DNA of 25,723 nt from JAAYQU01 sp037441445 (GTDB taxonomy: Bacteria > Bacteroidota > Bacteroidia > Bacteroidales > Salinivirgaceae), in contig JBBISE010000033.1 of the NCBI GenBank assembly GCA_037441445.1, positions 1 through 25,723 on the forward strand, given 5' to 3'. The notes beneath the pieces are model-generated. The model was not told the origin of the DNA and ran no database searches. It was given only the letters and a program-made list of their open reading frames with translations. This document shows positions 15,447 through 22,280 of the stretch, piece after piece. A program made the position numbers and the translations under genes. The stretch's first letter is position 1. Each line of letters starts with the position of its first letter.

Positions 15447-17228
15447 ATGAGCAGAACTTTGCTAATCAGAGACTTAACATTGCGTGACGGACAGCAATCC
15501 TTGTTTGCCACGCGGATGGATCAAAAACAAATTGACAGGATTTTAAGCCTGTACAAAGATGCCAATTTTTACGCTATGGAAGTTTGGGGTGGCGCGGTGC
15601 CCGATTCCATAATGCGTTATCTGAATGAAGACCCATGGGAAAGGTTAGCCAAAATTAAACAAGGGCTAGGTACCACAAGCAAACTGACTGCGCTTTCGCG
15701 TGGCAGGAACCTTTTTGGGTACAATCCTTATCCAGAAGATGTAATCGAGGGGTTTAACCGCCTTGCCATTCAAAGTGGCATTGACATCATGCGCATTTTT
15801 GACTGTCTGAACGACATTGATAATATGCGTTCGACCATTAAATATGTAAAGGAAAACAAGGGTATGGCCGACTGCGCTATTTGCTACACAGTAGATCCTA
15901 AATATAGCCTGCGCCAGAAATACAGCTGGTTGATAAAGGGAAAACGGCTGCCTGGGAAAATTTTCACTGTCGAATATTTTATTGACCTGGCAAAGAAACT
16001 CGAAAAACTGGGGGCTGACATGATATCAATAAAGGATATGGCTGGTTTGATTACGCCCTCAAAATCAGCAGTTTTGGTGAAGGAGCTGAAGAAAAATGTT
16101 TCGGTTCCCATCGATTTTCACACCCATTGCACGCCAGGCTATGGTTTGGCAGCTACCCTTACAGCCATAGTCAATGGAGTTGATATTGTGGACACCAACA
16201 TTATGCCTTTTGCAGGAGGCCCGGCAGCACCAGCTTTCGAGGTTATCTATCTGTTCTGTAAAAAACTGGGAATCAATATTGATGTAAACATCGATGCTGT
16301 TGTCAAAATCGATAAGGAATTACGAAAAATCCGCTCCGAACTGTCTGCTTATGACACCACGCACCAGTTTCCACGCGAGTTTGACATCACTAAAGACAAG
16401 CTGCCAAAAGAAATTGACAAGCTTTTCGATAAGGCCATTGAATATGCCAAAAAAGATCAGGAAGTTGATTTACTGGCAACCATTCACGACATTGAAGCCT
16501 GGTTTAATTTTGATGCGCCCAGTGAAGCTGTAAAGGATGCCGAAATTCCCGGGGGCATGTACACAAATATGCTAGCCCAGTTGAAGCAATTAAAATTAGA
16601 ACATCTGTTGCCAAAAGTGCTTGAGATGGTTCCTGAAGTCCGTATTGATGCTGGTTGTCCACCATTGGTAACCCCAACCAGCCAAATTGTTGGAGCTCAG
16701 GCAGTAAATTGTGTTATTGCCTTGAACGAAGATAAAGATAAGTACAGCAACGTTTCTACACAGTTTCATAATTTAGTAAAAGGCTGGTATGGGAAAACAC
16801 CCATTGACATTGATCCCGACTTCAGGAAAATGATTTGTGGGCATAAACAAGCACAACCATTTGATACCAAAGGCTATAAGAAGCCTGACAATCCCATTGT
16901 TTGTTATGAGACTGACACGAGAAAACTGGCAGAAAACGAACATGAAATGCTTTTGCTGGAGTTGTTTCCATCGGTTGCCACAGGATACCTGCGCCAAAAG
17001 AAAGAAAATGAAATGTTGCGTATCAGACAGGAAATTGAGGCCGAACAACGCCAAGCTCAGGAGGAAAAAAGGAGAAGATACGAATCACTTTCTCCCGAGC
17101 AAAAACGAAAGCGTTTAGAAATGGGCCTTTCAGGTTATATGGACTGGGGTTCCATTGAAGATCATCCTGATATCAGGACATTTGAAGAAGAATTGTACAA
17201 ACGGAACCGTCCTGAGATGACGGAATAA
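15447..17228 (+). CDS. Biotin-dependent carboxyltransferase subunit (pyruvate/oxaloacetate; PycB/transcarboxylase 5S-like)
   Basis: Cytoplasmic carboxyltransferase moving CO2 between carboxybiotin and pyruvate/oxaloacetate. It has a TIM-barrel HMGL-like domain (1-300) opening with IRDLTLRDGQQS (7-18; Asp14 a metal ligand), the carboxylated-lysine motif SIKDMAG (Lys196) and the metal histidines HTHCTPG (His225, His227), then a PYC_OADA-type domain (about 305-510) with GGMYTNM and PPLVTPTSQIVG. RDGQQS replaces the RDAHQS of classical pyruvate carboxylases. There is no C-terminal biotinyl domain and no AMKM lysine motif: the last 70-80 residues are a charged, coiled-coil-like tail (EIEAEQRQAQEEKRRR). 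The biotin carrier and carboxylase must be encoded elsewhere, and the direction of reaction (decarboxylase, pyruvate carboxylase or transcarboxylase) cannot be told from this subunit. Monocistronic, with promoter and terminator. Confidence 0.88.
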   Translation: MSRTLLIRDLTLRDGQQSLFATRMDQKQIDRILSLYKDANFYAMEVWGGAVPDSIMRYLNEDPWERLAKIKQGLGTTSKLTALSRGRNLFGYNPYPEDVIEGFNRLAIQSGIDIMRIFDCLNDIDNMRSTIKYVKENKGMADCAICYTVDPKYSLRQKYSWLIKGKRLPGKIFTVEYFIDLAKKLEKLGADMISIKDMAGLITPSKSAVLVKELKKNVSVPIDFHTHCTPGYGLAATLTAIVNGVDIVDTNIMPFAGGPAAPAFEVIYLFCKKLGINIDVNIDAVVKIDKELRKIRSELSAYDTTHQFPREFDITKDKLPKEIDKLFDKAIEYAKKDQEVDLLATIHDIEAWFNFDAPSEAVKDAEIPGGMYTNMLAQLKQLKLEHLLPKVLEMVPEVRIDAGCPPLVTPTSQIVGAQAVNCVIALNEDKDKYSNVSTQFHNLVKGWYGKTPIDIDPDFRKMICGHKQAQPFDTKGYKKPDNPIVCYETDTRKLAENEHEMLLLELFPSVATGYLRQKKENEMLRIRQEIEAEQRQAQEEKRRRYESLSPEQKRKRLEMGLSGYMDWGSIEDHPDIRTFEEELYKRNRPEMTE

Positions 17229-17246
17229 GGTTGTAAACAGAAAAAC

Positions 17247-17290
17247 AAAAACCCGCTTGTAAGTGCTATACAGTGGGTTTTTACTTTTTT
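17247..17290. terminator. Bidirectional terminator
   Basis: AAAACCCGCT and AGTGGGTTTT form a stem (one G-U pair) flanked by A-runs on the left and T-runs on the right, so it works for the plus-strand carboxyltransferase gene (stop 18 bp before) and for the minus-strand NUDIX gene that ends at 17301. Confidence 0.8.
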
Positions 17291-17300
17291 ATGGAAGCAA

Positions 17301-18389
17301 TTAATAACCTTTGCCACTCTTTCTGGCGCGTTTAAGAATGTCTTCTATCATGGGCAATTCGTGCAGAAAGTTTGGGGTGAAAAGTTCTTGTGGCGACTTT
17401 GAAATTTGCTCTAGTGTCCACCAACGCCCCTGTTCGGCTTCAGACGGATTGATCCGCGGTTGTCCATCGGTTAACTGAACGAAAGAAAACACCAGTTCCG
17501 ACTCAACCTCACTTTTCCAAACATAGTTAGCCATTAAGCTACTATTTTCTGGTTTTAGACGGGTCTCCTCGAACATTTCGCGCGCAAGAGCCTTCTCAAT
17601 GGTCTCCTTCCATTTAACATGACCTCCAACGGCAGTATCCCATTTCCCGGGTTGAATCTTTGCCTTTAACGAACGTTGCTGAAGAAATATCTGCCCCGAA
17701 GGATTAATTAAATGTACATGCACAACCGGATGTAATGCTTTTGAACCTCCATGAACGTATTCCCGTGCAGCTTTCCCAATTATTTTACCTTGTTCATCGA
17801 CAATGGGAACAAATTCGGTTCCCCAAGCTCTGACCCAGCGGATGACAAAGGGGATAAATACGGCCACCCCAACAGCAACAAAAAATCCAATGCCTGAAAG
17901 GGTAATACATACAGCCATACTCCAGTAAAAGGCAGCATACACAACTAATGCTGTATGTAAAACAAGAACATACAGCATTAACTTCATATTCTTGCGCAGC
18001 AATGCCGATGTTTCGTCATTGACGGCTATTCTGCCGAATGAAAAACGCTCAATGAAACCCGTGAATGTATTTTTATTACCAAAAAGAATAACAGCCAGAT
18101 AGATTAAAAACAGGGCTTGCGTAAATCCCGGTTTAAGTTTCAGGAACAATTCGCTTTGAAACAGGGCTGTGGCGCCTCCAAGAATGGCAAGTATCAGAAT
18201 GTCAAGGATTAAAAACTTATCGACATACCTTTCACGAATAAATTGAATTGCAAAAATCAAACCTCCGCATGAAACGGAAATAATGGCTGAGACTGTAGTT
18301 TCGAACAGGCTTTCGGCCAGAATAAAAACAACTAATGGAATCAAACCCCAAAAGAGCTGACTAGTGAAGGTTGATGATGTTTTTGCCAT
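17301..18389 (-). CDS. YciB/IspZ-like membrane domain fused to NUDIX hydrolase
   Basis: Two-part protein of 362 residues. The N-terminal half is an inner-membrane domain of five or six helices (about 11-28, 32-50, 58-76, 88-105, 138-154, 157-182); LGGATALFQSELFLKLKPGF (70-89) closely resembles the conserved loop of septation/inner-membrane proteins YciB (IspZ). The C-terminal part (about 190-350) is a cytoplasmic NUDIX domain with box GHVKWKE...REMFEETRL (256-278); against GX5EX7REUXEEXGU the metal-binding glutamates 271, 274 and 275 are kept, but the last glycine is Arg277. The region with HPVVHVHLINPSGQIFLQQRS resembles IPP-isomerase/YfcD-type NUDIX enzymes. The start is ATG at 18389; an earlier frame opens only with TTG inside the neighbour. 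It begins 4 bp after the PP2C-LysM stop, so co-expression is likely. Substrate unknown. Confidence 0.85.
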   Translation of the reverse strand: MAKTSSTFTSQLFWGLIPLVVFILAESLFETTVSAIISVSCGGLIFAIQFIRERYVDKFLILDILILAILGGATALFQSELFLKLKPGFTQALFLIYLAVILFGNKNTFTGFIERFSFGRIAVNDETSALLRKNMKLMLYVLVLHTALVVYAAFYWSMAVCITLSGIGFFVAVGVAVFIPFVIRWVRAWGTEFVPIVDEQGKIIGKAAREYVHGGSKALHPVVHVHLINPSGQIFLQQRSLKAKIQPGKWDTAVGGHVKWKETIEKALAREMFEETRLKPENSSLMANYVWKSEVESELVFSFVQLTDGQPRINPSEAEQGRWWTLEQISKSPQELFTPNFLHELPMIEDILKRARKSGKGY

Positions 18390-18393
18390 ACTT

Positions 18394-19728
18394 TTAGTGC
18401 GCGGACAAGGGAACGACAATGGTGGATCCAGCTTTTAACTGGTTTTCGTTTTTAAGCTGGTTCACTTTCAGGATATCTTTTTTGGAAACTTGATAATGAC
18501 TGGCAATGGAAGCCAATGATTCTCCAGCTTTAACTTTATGGACGGATTTGACAGGTATTTTAATTTTTTGTCCAAACCTCAACTGTGCTGATGTCTTTTG
18601 GTTTATTTTCTCCAACCGGCTTGATGGAACATTGAACCTAAGGCTTAATCGGTAGAAATTATCGCCCTTCTGTACCGTGTAATCCATTAGTTGGAATTTT
18701 TCGTTGCTTTCTTTTGCTGTAGTTTCTTTGGAAGTTTGATTGGGTTTACTTACAGTCTTTTGATCCTGATCGGGCTCTTTGTCAAACTTTGTGTTTTTGG
18801 TTTCGGACACCGCTTCTGTTTTCTTTTTCACAAGGGCATCTGTTTCGGGCAAACCTTCATCGCTGAATATATAGTTTGAAACAATGAGAGTCAATGCTAC
18901 TATCAGTACGATGACGAAAATAAGCAATAATCTATTGTTTTTTAAGGGATTGGGATACTCCGTAGCTGGCTTCACGTTCGCAATAGTGTCGTTAGGTGCA
19001 ACTGTGCTTTGCGGTTGTGGCAATTCCGCCGGATCGGTAAGCCTGGCAATGCCAACGGTGGTGTTGTCGGGGTTTTGCAGCTCTTCGAGTTTGTAAACAA
19101 TCTGATAGCTTAGAAGATCGACAGAAATGTCTTCCTGGGAAAGCAATTCGGCAACCTGCTCGTCAGAAAAACCGGTGTTGAGGCCATCGGTAGCACAAAG
19201 AACAACATCACCGGAAATAGCTTGCACCGGGTTTTTGCATAAGGAAAACCGGGCATTTTTCTCGCGTCCCAATAAGGAAGCTTGTGACAATGAATCGGCT
19301 TCCGGTTTTACCAATTGATATAAAACCCCCTCGCGCTGTAAAAGCAGGATGTTTGAGCCAACAGAAGCGTAATAAACTAATCCATCAATAATTAACACGA
19401 CCAATATGTTTGTTCCCATTCGGGCAAACCTGTCGTTTTTCATAGCATGGTCATAGACTTGAAAGTTTGCCAGCATCATGGCTCCCTGCAGGGCTTTCAA
19501 CGGATTTCGAACCGGGTTCTTACGAAAATGGCGCTTTATTCCTTCAACGGCTAATTTCGCTGCCAAAGACCCACCTTCGTTGTTCGTGCCATCAACTCCG
19601 TCGCAGATTACAATCCCTATTCCCCTAACTAATTCGAATTTCTCACAAATATCCGTGTTAAATTTCTTTTCACTTCCTGCAATGGAATGGGTAGCAAATT
19701 GAATTTGGAGTTCTGCATTTGTGTCCAT
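18394..19728 (-). CDS. PP2C-type protein phosphatase with transmembrane helix and two LysM repeats
   Basis: Single-pass membrane phosphatase of 444 residues. The cytoplasmic PP2C domain (1-230) retains the metal/phosphate residues expected of the family: NTD (Asp26), CDGVDG (Asp43), LCATDG (Asp181) and DNTT (Asp221). The usual VGDSR is VGSNI (123-127), and GTT is GTN. A low-complexity linker precedes one membrane helix (266-287, LLLIFVIVLIVALTLIV). Outside the membrane come a charged linker (290-345) and two LysM repeats (349-392, opening YTVQKGDNFYRLS; 397-440, opening HKVKAGESLASIA), which bind peptidoglycan glycan chains. It thus could dephosphorylate Ser/Thr proteins in response to the cell wall, as a mirror image of PASTA-domain kinases; that is inference, and no kinase is in the window. 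Four bases separate it from the YciB-NUDIX gene. Confidence 0.92.
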   Translation of the reverse strand: MDTNAELQIQFATHSIAGSEKKFNTDICEKFELVRGIGIVICDGVDGTNNEGGSLAAKLAVEGIKRHFRKNPVRNPLKALQGAMMLANFQVYDHAMKNDRFARMGTNILVVLIIDGLVYYASVGSNILLLQREGVLYQLVKPEADSLSQASLLGREKNARFSLCKNPVQAISGDVVLCATDGLNTGFSDEQVAELLSQEDISVDLLSYQIVYKLEELQNPDNTTVGIARLTDPAELPQPQSTVAPNDTIANVKPATEYPNPLKNNRLLLIFVIVLIVALTLIVSNYIFSDEGLPETDALVKKKTEAVSETKNTKFDKEPDQDQKTVSKPNQTSKETTAKESNEKFQLMDYTVQKGDNFYRLSLRFNVPSSRLEKINQKTSAQLRFGQKIKIPVKSVHKVKAGESLASIASHYQVSKKDILKVNQLKNENQLKAGSTIVVPLSAH

Positions 19729-19794
19729 AAAAACTGATTTTCAAGCTATTGTCAATAAAATACCGATCATATAGGTCGGTTCCAGACAGCGCAA

Positions 19795-19802
19795 CAAAAA
19801 TA
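19795..19802 (-). promoter_or_regulatory. Possible -7 box (TATTTTTG) before the PP2C gene
   Basis: On the minus strand TATTTTTG fits TAnnTTTG, 67 bp before the PP2C-LysM ATG, in the 110-bp gap after the TPR gene. No -33 box at the right distance; an internal promoter is possible but weak. Confidence 0.3.
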
Positions 19803-19838
19803 CCTAAAATACGCACATAAACGAAGGATACAGGAAGA

Positions 19839-21266
19839 TTAATGTTCCGTTTCGGTGTGAAAAATGTTTTCAGATATTTCCTTACCATTGCGGTAAAAGC
19901 GGTTCTCGCTGTTCCCTGAAATCTTGAGGTACTCGCGGGCTTCCCTGCCATCGTTTATTATTATTCGCAAAACATTCTTTCCCTGCCATTCGTGAAACTC
20001 CTGCGAGATGCCTTTGTCATAGGAACGGGCTAAATCTTCAAGATACTTGTTGTTCCTGCTTTCAGGGGTGAAGGAGAATCCTGCAAATAGGGCCTTTTTC
20101 CGGTTTACTTTTTCAATCTGGATCTTCACATACTGATCTGAAGGGTTTATGTCCAAAGCTTGTTGGTAATATTTTGCAGCACCTTCGTAATCGCTGCGTG
20201 CAAATTGTTTGTCGGCCAGTTCAATCAACCGCCTATATTCAAAAGACGATTTGTCAATTCCGTTCAAATTGATCTGTGTTTTAAGAAAACGAAGCTGCTT
20301 AAAAACATATTCGTCAGCAGGGTTTAATTCCGATGCAATTTGGTAATGGTACATGGCATTCATATAGTCTCTGACCCTGATGTAGCTATCGGCCAAAGCC
20401 ACGTTTTGGTTAAAACGGATGCTTTTAAAAAGCGTGTTATCGAACCGGCTATTGAGCGTATCGGCCAAGTTGTTTTTGTACCAGGCATATTCGCTCTGCG
20501 GAAAGAGCGAAACCGACTCGGCGTAAAAAACAGACGCCTTCCCAAAGGCATGTTCACGAAGACAGGAATCACCAAGAGCCTGCAGGTCTAAATACCGTTC
20601 GTACTTATCTGATTTTTTCAGCAAAGTCTTATCAAGAAGGTTTATTTGTTCCTGAGGATAAGGGGAATAAGGATCACATACCTTTGCCATAAGGTAAAAA
20701 TCAATAGCGCGGATTAAATTGTCCTGGTTGATCTCTTTTTCGGCCAAAACAACATACTTTTGATATTGTGAATTTCGCTCTTTTTTTACAAGGTTTATAA
20801 GATTATTGCTCAGTGTCTTTATTTTTCCGGTATAAGTATGATCAAAATCAAACTCGCCCCAATTTGGTGAATAAAAAACTTTGGCCACGGGGAGTTGAAA
20901 TACAGAAAAGTCAATTTCTTCAATTTCAGGGAACAACTCCATGTTAAACCAGTAAACCCAGTCCCTGGCCTCGTAGTCCCGAACCGAGGTGTCGATGTTC
21001 AACCGTTTGGTGACGTATCCGTAGGCAGCAAAAATTAGTTGATATTCGCGGTTAAGTTCCAGATCAAAATCGAAACGACCTGACAAATCTGTTTCTGCAA
21101 CCATCAGCAAAGCCCCTTGTGAATAAAGCTGAACCAAACTACCCGAAATGGGTTTCCAGCCATCGCGTAGGAAACCGCTAATGCGTAGTCCTCCCGTTTG
21201 GGCAACCGAGAAAGAAAAAGTAGCCCCCAACAGAAGAAACATGAATGACCGAATTAACAGACGCAT
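19839..21266 (-). CDS. Secreted TPR protein with carboxypeptidase regulatory-like domain
   Basis: Exported protein of 475 residues, likely periplasmic. Visible parts: signal peptide (MRLLIRSFMFLLLGATFSFSVAQ, cleavage near residue 23), an N-terminal carboxypeptidase-regulatory-like beta-sandwich (about 27-90, GFLRDGWKPISGSLVQLY and DLSGRFDFDL), then a long helical TPR region (about 165-395) with repeats such as LIRAIDFYLMAKVCDP, DYMNAMYHYQIASELNPAD and DYEGAAKYYQQALDINPSD. The C-terminal 60-70 residues form a beta-rich segment with no assignment. Such proteins are partners in envelope complexes of Bacteroidetes (some type IX secretion components combine TPR and this sandwich), but no OmpA-like domain is present here. 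It lies 110 bp upstream of the PP2C-LysM gene on the same strand and 48 bp after the alpha/beta-hydrolase gene. Confidence 0.85.
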   Translation of the reverse strand: MRLLIRSFMFLLLGATFSFSVAQTGGLRISGFLRDGWKPISGSLVQLYSQGALLMVAETDLSGRFDFDLELNREYQLIFAAYGYVTKRLNIDTSVRDYEARDWVYWFNMELFPEIEEIDFSVFQLPVAKVFYSPNWGEFDFDHTYTGKIKTLSNNLINLVKKERNSQYQKYVVLAEKEINQDNLIRAIDFYLMAKVCDPYSPYPQEQINLLDKTLLKKSDKYERYLDLQALGDSCLREHAFGKASVFYAESVSLFPQSEYAWYKNNLADTLNSRFDNTLFKSIRFNQNVALADSYIRVRDYMNAMYHYQIASELNPADEYVFKQLRFLKTQINLNGIDKSSFEYRRLIELADKQFARSDYEGAAKYYQQALDINPSDQYVKIQIEKVNRKKALFAGFSFTPESRNNKYLEDLARSYDKGISQEFHEWQGKNVLRIIINDGREAREYLKISGNSENRFYRNGKEISENIFHTETEH

Positions 21267-21314
21267 GTGAAACCCAAATATCGTTGTAGTATTGTCATAT
21301 TTCCCTTATCATCC

Positions 21315-22067
21315 TTATTCACAATCGTATATAAATTCATTAACCATTGTACGGTACGAACGTTTATTGGACAAGCACGACGGATGTTTTCCCCCTTCAA
21401 AAACCACAACCCTTGAGTTGGGGATTAACTTGGCCAAATTGTTCATTTTTTGTACTATATCCGGGATAATTTGATCTTTGGCTGAACAAGTCAGGAATAC
21501 CGGACAAAACACGTGGATAGGATCGACAAAAAATGTTCCACCATGTTGAGCAAAATTGATTATTCGTTCCGAGTCATTATCCAACAAACGGCGCCAGTAG
21601 TTTCCGTAAATATAACGGTAAAAAAACCTAAAAAAAAGAAAACGCCTCAGGTGTTCCCTTTGCCGGATTATATCATTGGCACGGTTAACGGTTATGGTAT
21701 TTCCTTCGAAACTGTCAGCAAAAACCCCTTTTACCGCCTGGTTATTGTCTGCCAAATACAAGGCAACAATAGCCCCACCGTTAATCCCAATAATCGTAAA
21801 ATCAGAAATATTCAACTTTTTCAGGGCTTTTCCAAGAACCTGACCACAATATTCCCAATAGCTGAGGTTTCCAACAACCTTTTCATCGGGCGATTTTCCG
21901 TGGCCGGGCAAATCGAAAGAAATCACCCGGTTCCTGGTTGCATAAAACTTTATTTCAGACTCATACATCTTCAGGGACGAACCGTTACCATGCACAAACA
22001 CGATTGGTTTGCCGCTTCCCATGTCATAGTAATGTAAGGTTGCGCCCCCGACGGTAACAAATGGCAT
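21315..22067 (-). CDS. Alpha/beta-hydrolase-fold protein with Asn at nucleophile site
   Basis: Alpha/beta-hydrolase fold of 250 residues, no signal peptide. Canonical pieces are present: oxyanion HG motif VFVHGNGSS (about 24-32), SFDLPGHGKS (about 51-60), a candidate acid in LTCSAKDQIIP and the histidine in GGKHPSC near the C terminus. The nucleophile elbow, normally G-x-S-x-G, reads GINGG (codons GGG ATT AAC GGT GGG), so the catalytic serine is Asn. One base change (AGC to AAC) would explain this; either the protein is a non-catalytic member or the alignment hides another nucleophile. ATG at 22067 (MPFVTVGG) is the start: the frame is open to a TTG at 22100, but that codon lies inside the promoter box. 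It is the first gene of a four-gene minus-strand run. Substrate or ligand unknown. Confidence 0.85.
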   Translation of the reverse strand: MPFVTVGGATLHYYDMGSGKPIVFVHGNGSSLKMYESEIKFYATRNRVISFDLPGHGKSPDEKVVGNLSYWEYCGQVLGKALKKLNISDFTIIGINGGAIVALYLADNNQAVKGVFADSFEGNTITVNRANDIIRQREHLRRFLFFRFFYRYIYGNYWRRLLDNDSERIINFAQHGGTFFVDPIHVFCPVFLTCSAKDQIIPDIVQKMNNLAKLIPNSRVVVFEGGKHPSCLSNKRSYRTMVNEFIYDCE

Positions 22068-22097
22068 AAAAGTTCCGGTTTTTGATTTGATCTCCAG

Positions 22098-22105
22098 CAA
22101 ATTTA
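22098..22105 (-). promoter_or_regulatory. -7 promoter box (TAAATTTG) of the alpha/beta-hydrolase gene
   Basis: On the minus strand TAAATTTG fits TAnnTTTG exactly and lies 30 bp before the ATG at 22067. It also overlaps an in-frame TTG at 22100, ruling that out as the start. No proper -33 box is seen. It could drive all four genes down to 17301. Confidence 0.5.
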
Positions 22106-22252
22106 TAAATAAAATGTCCGAAAAAAAAAGCCATCAAAAAAATAAATCTTGTAAACAGCTAAAAAAACATATCAATAGAGAGTTTTTCGAGACGAAAATA
22201 AAATTTATGACGTTTTCTTGTTTCAATCCATGAAAATGAAAGAAGGTTTAAC

Positions 22253-22260
22253 TAAATTTG
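22253..22260 (+). promoter_or_regulatory. -7 promoter box (TAAATTTG) of the parvulin gene
   Basis: TAAATTTG lies 20 bp before the ATG at 22281 and matches TAnnTTTG exactly. No TTTG at the standard -33 distance is seen. Divergent from the box at 22098-22105 on the other strand. Confidence 0.5.
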
Positions 22261-22280
22261 GCACCTAAAATTTAATCGTA

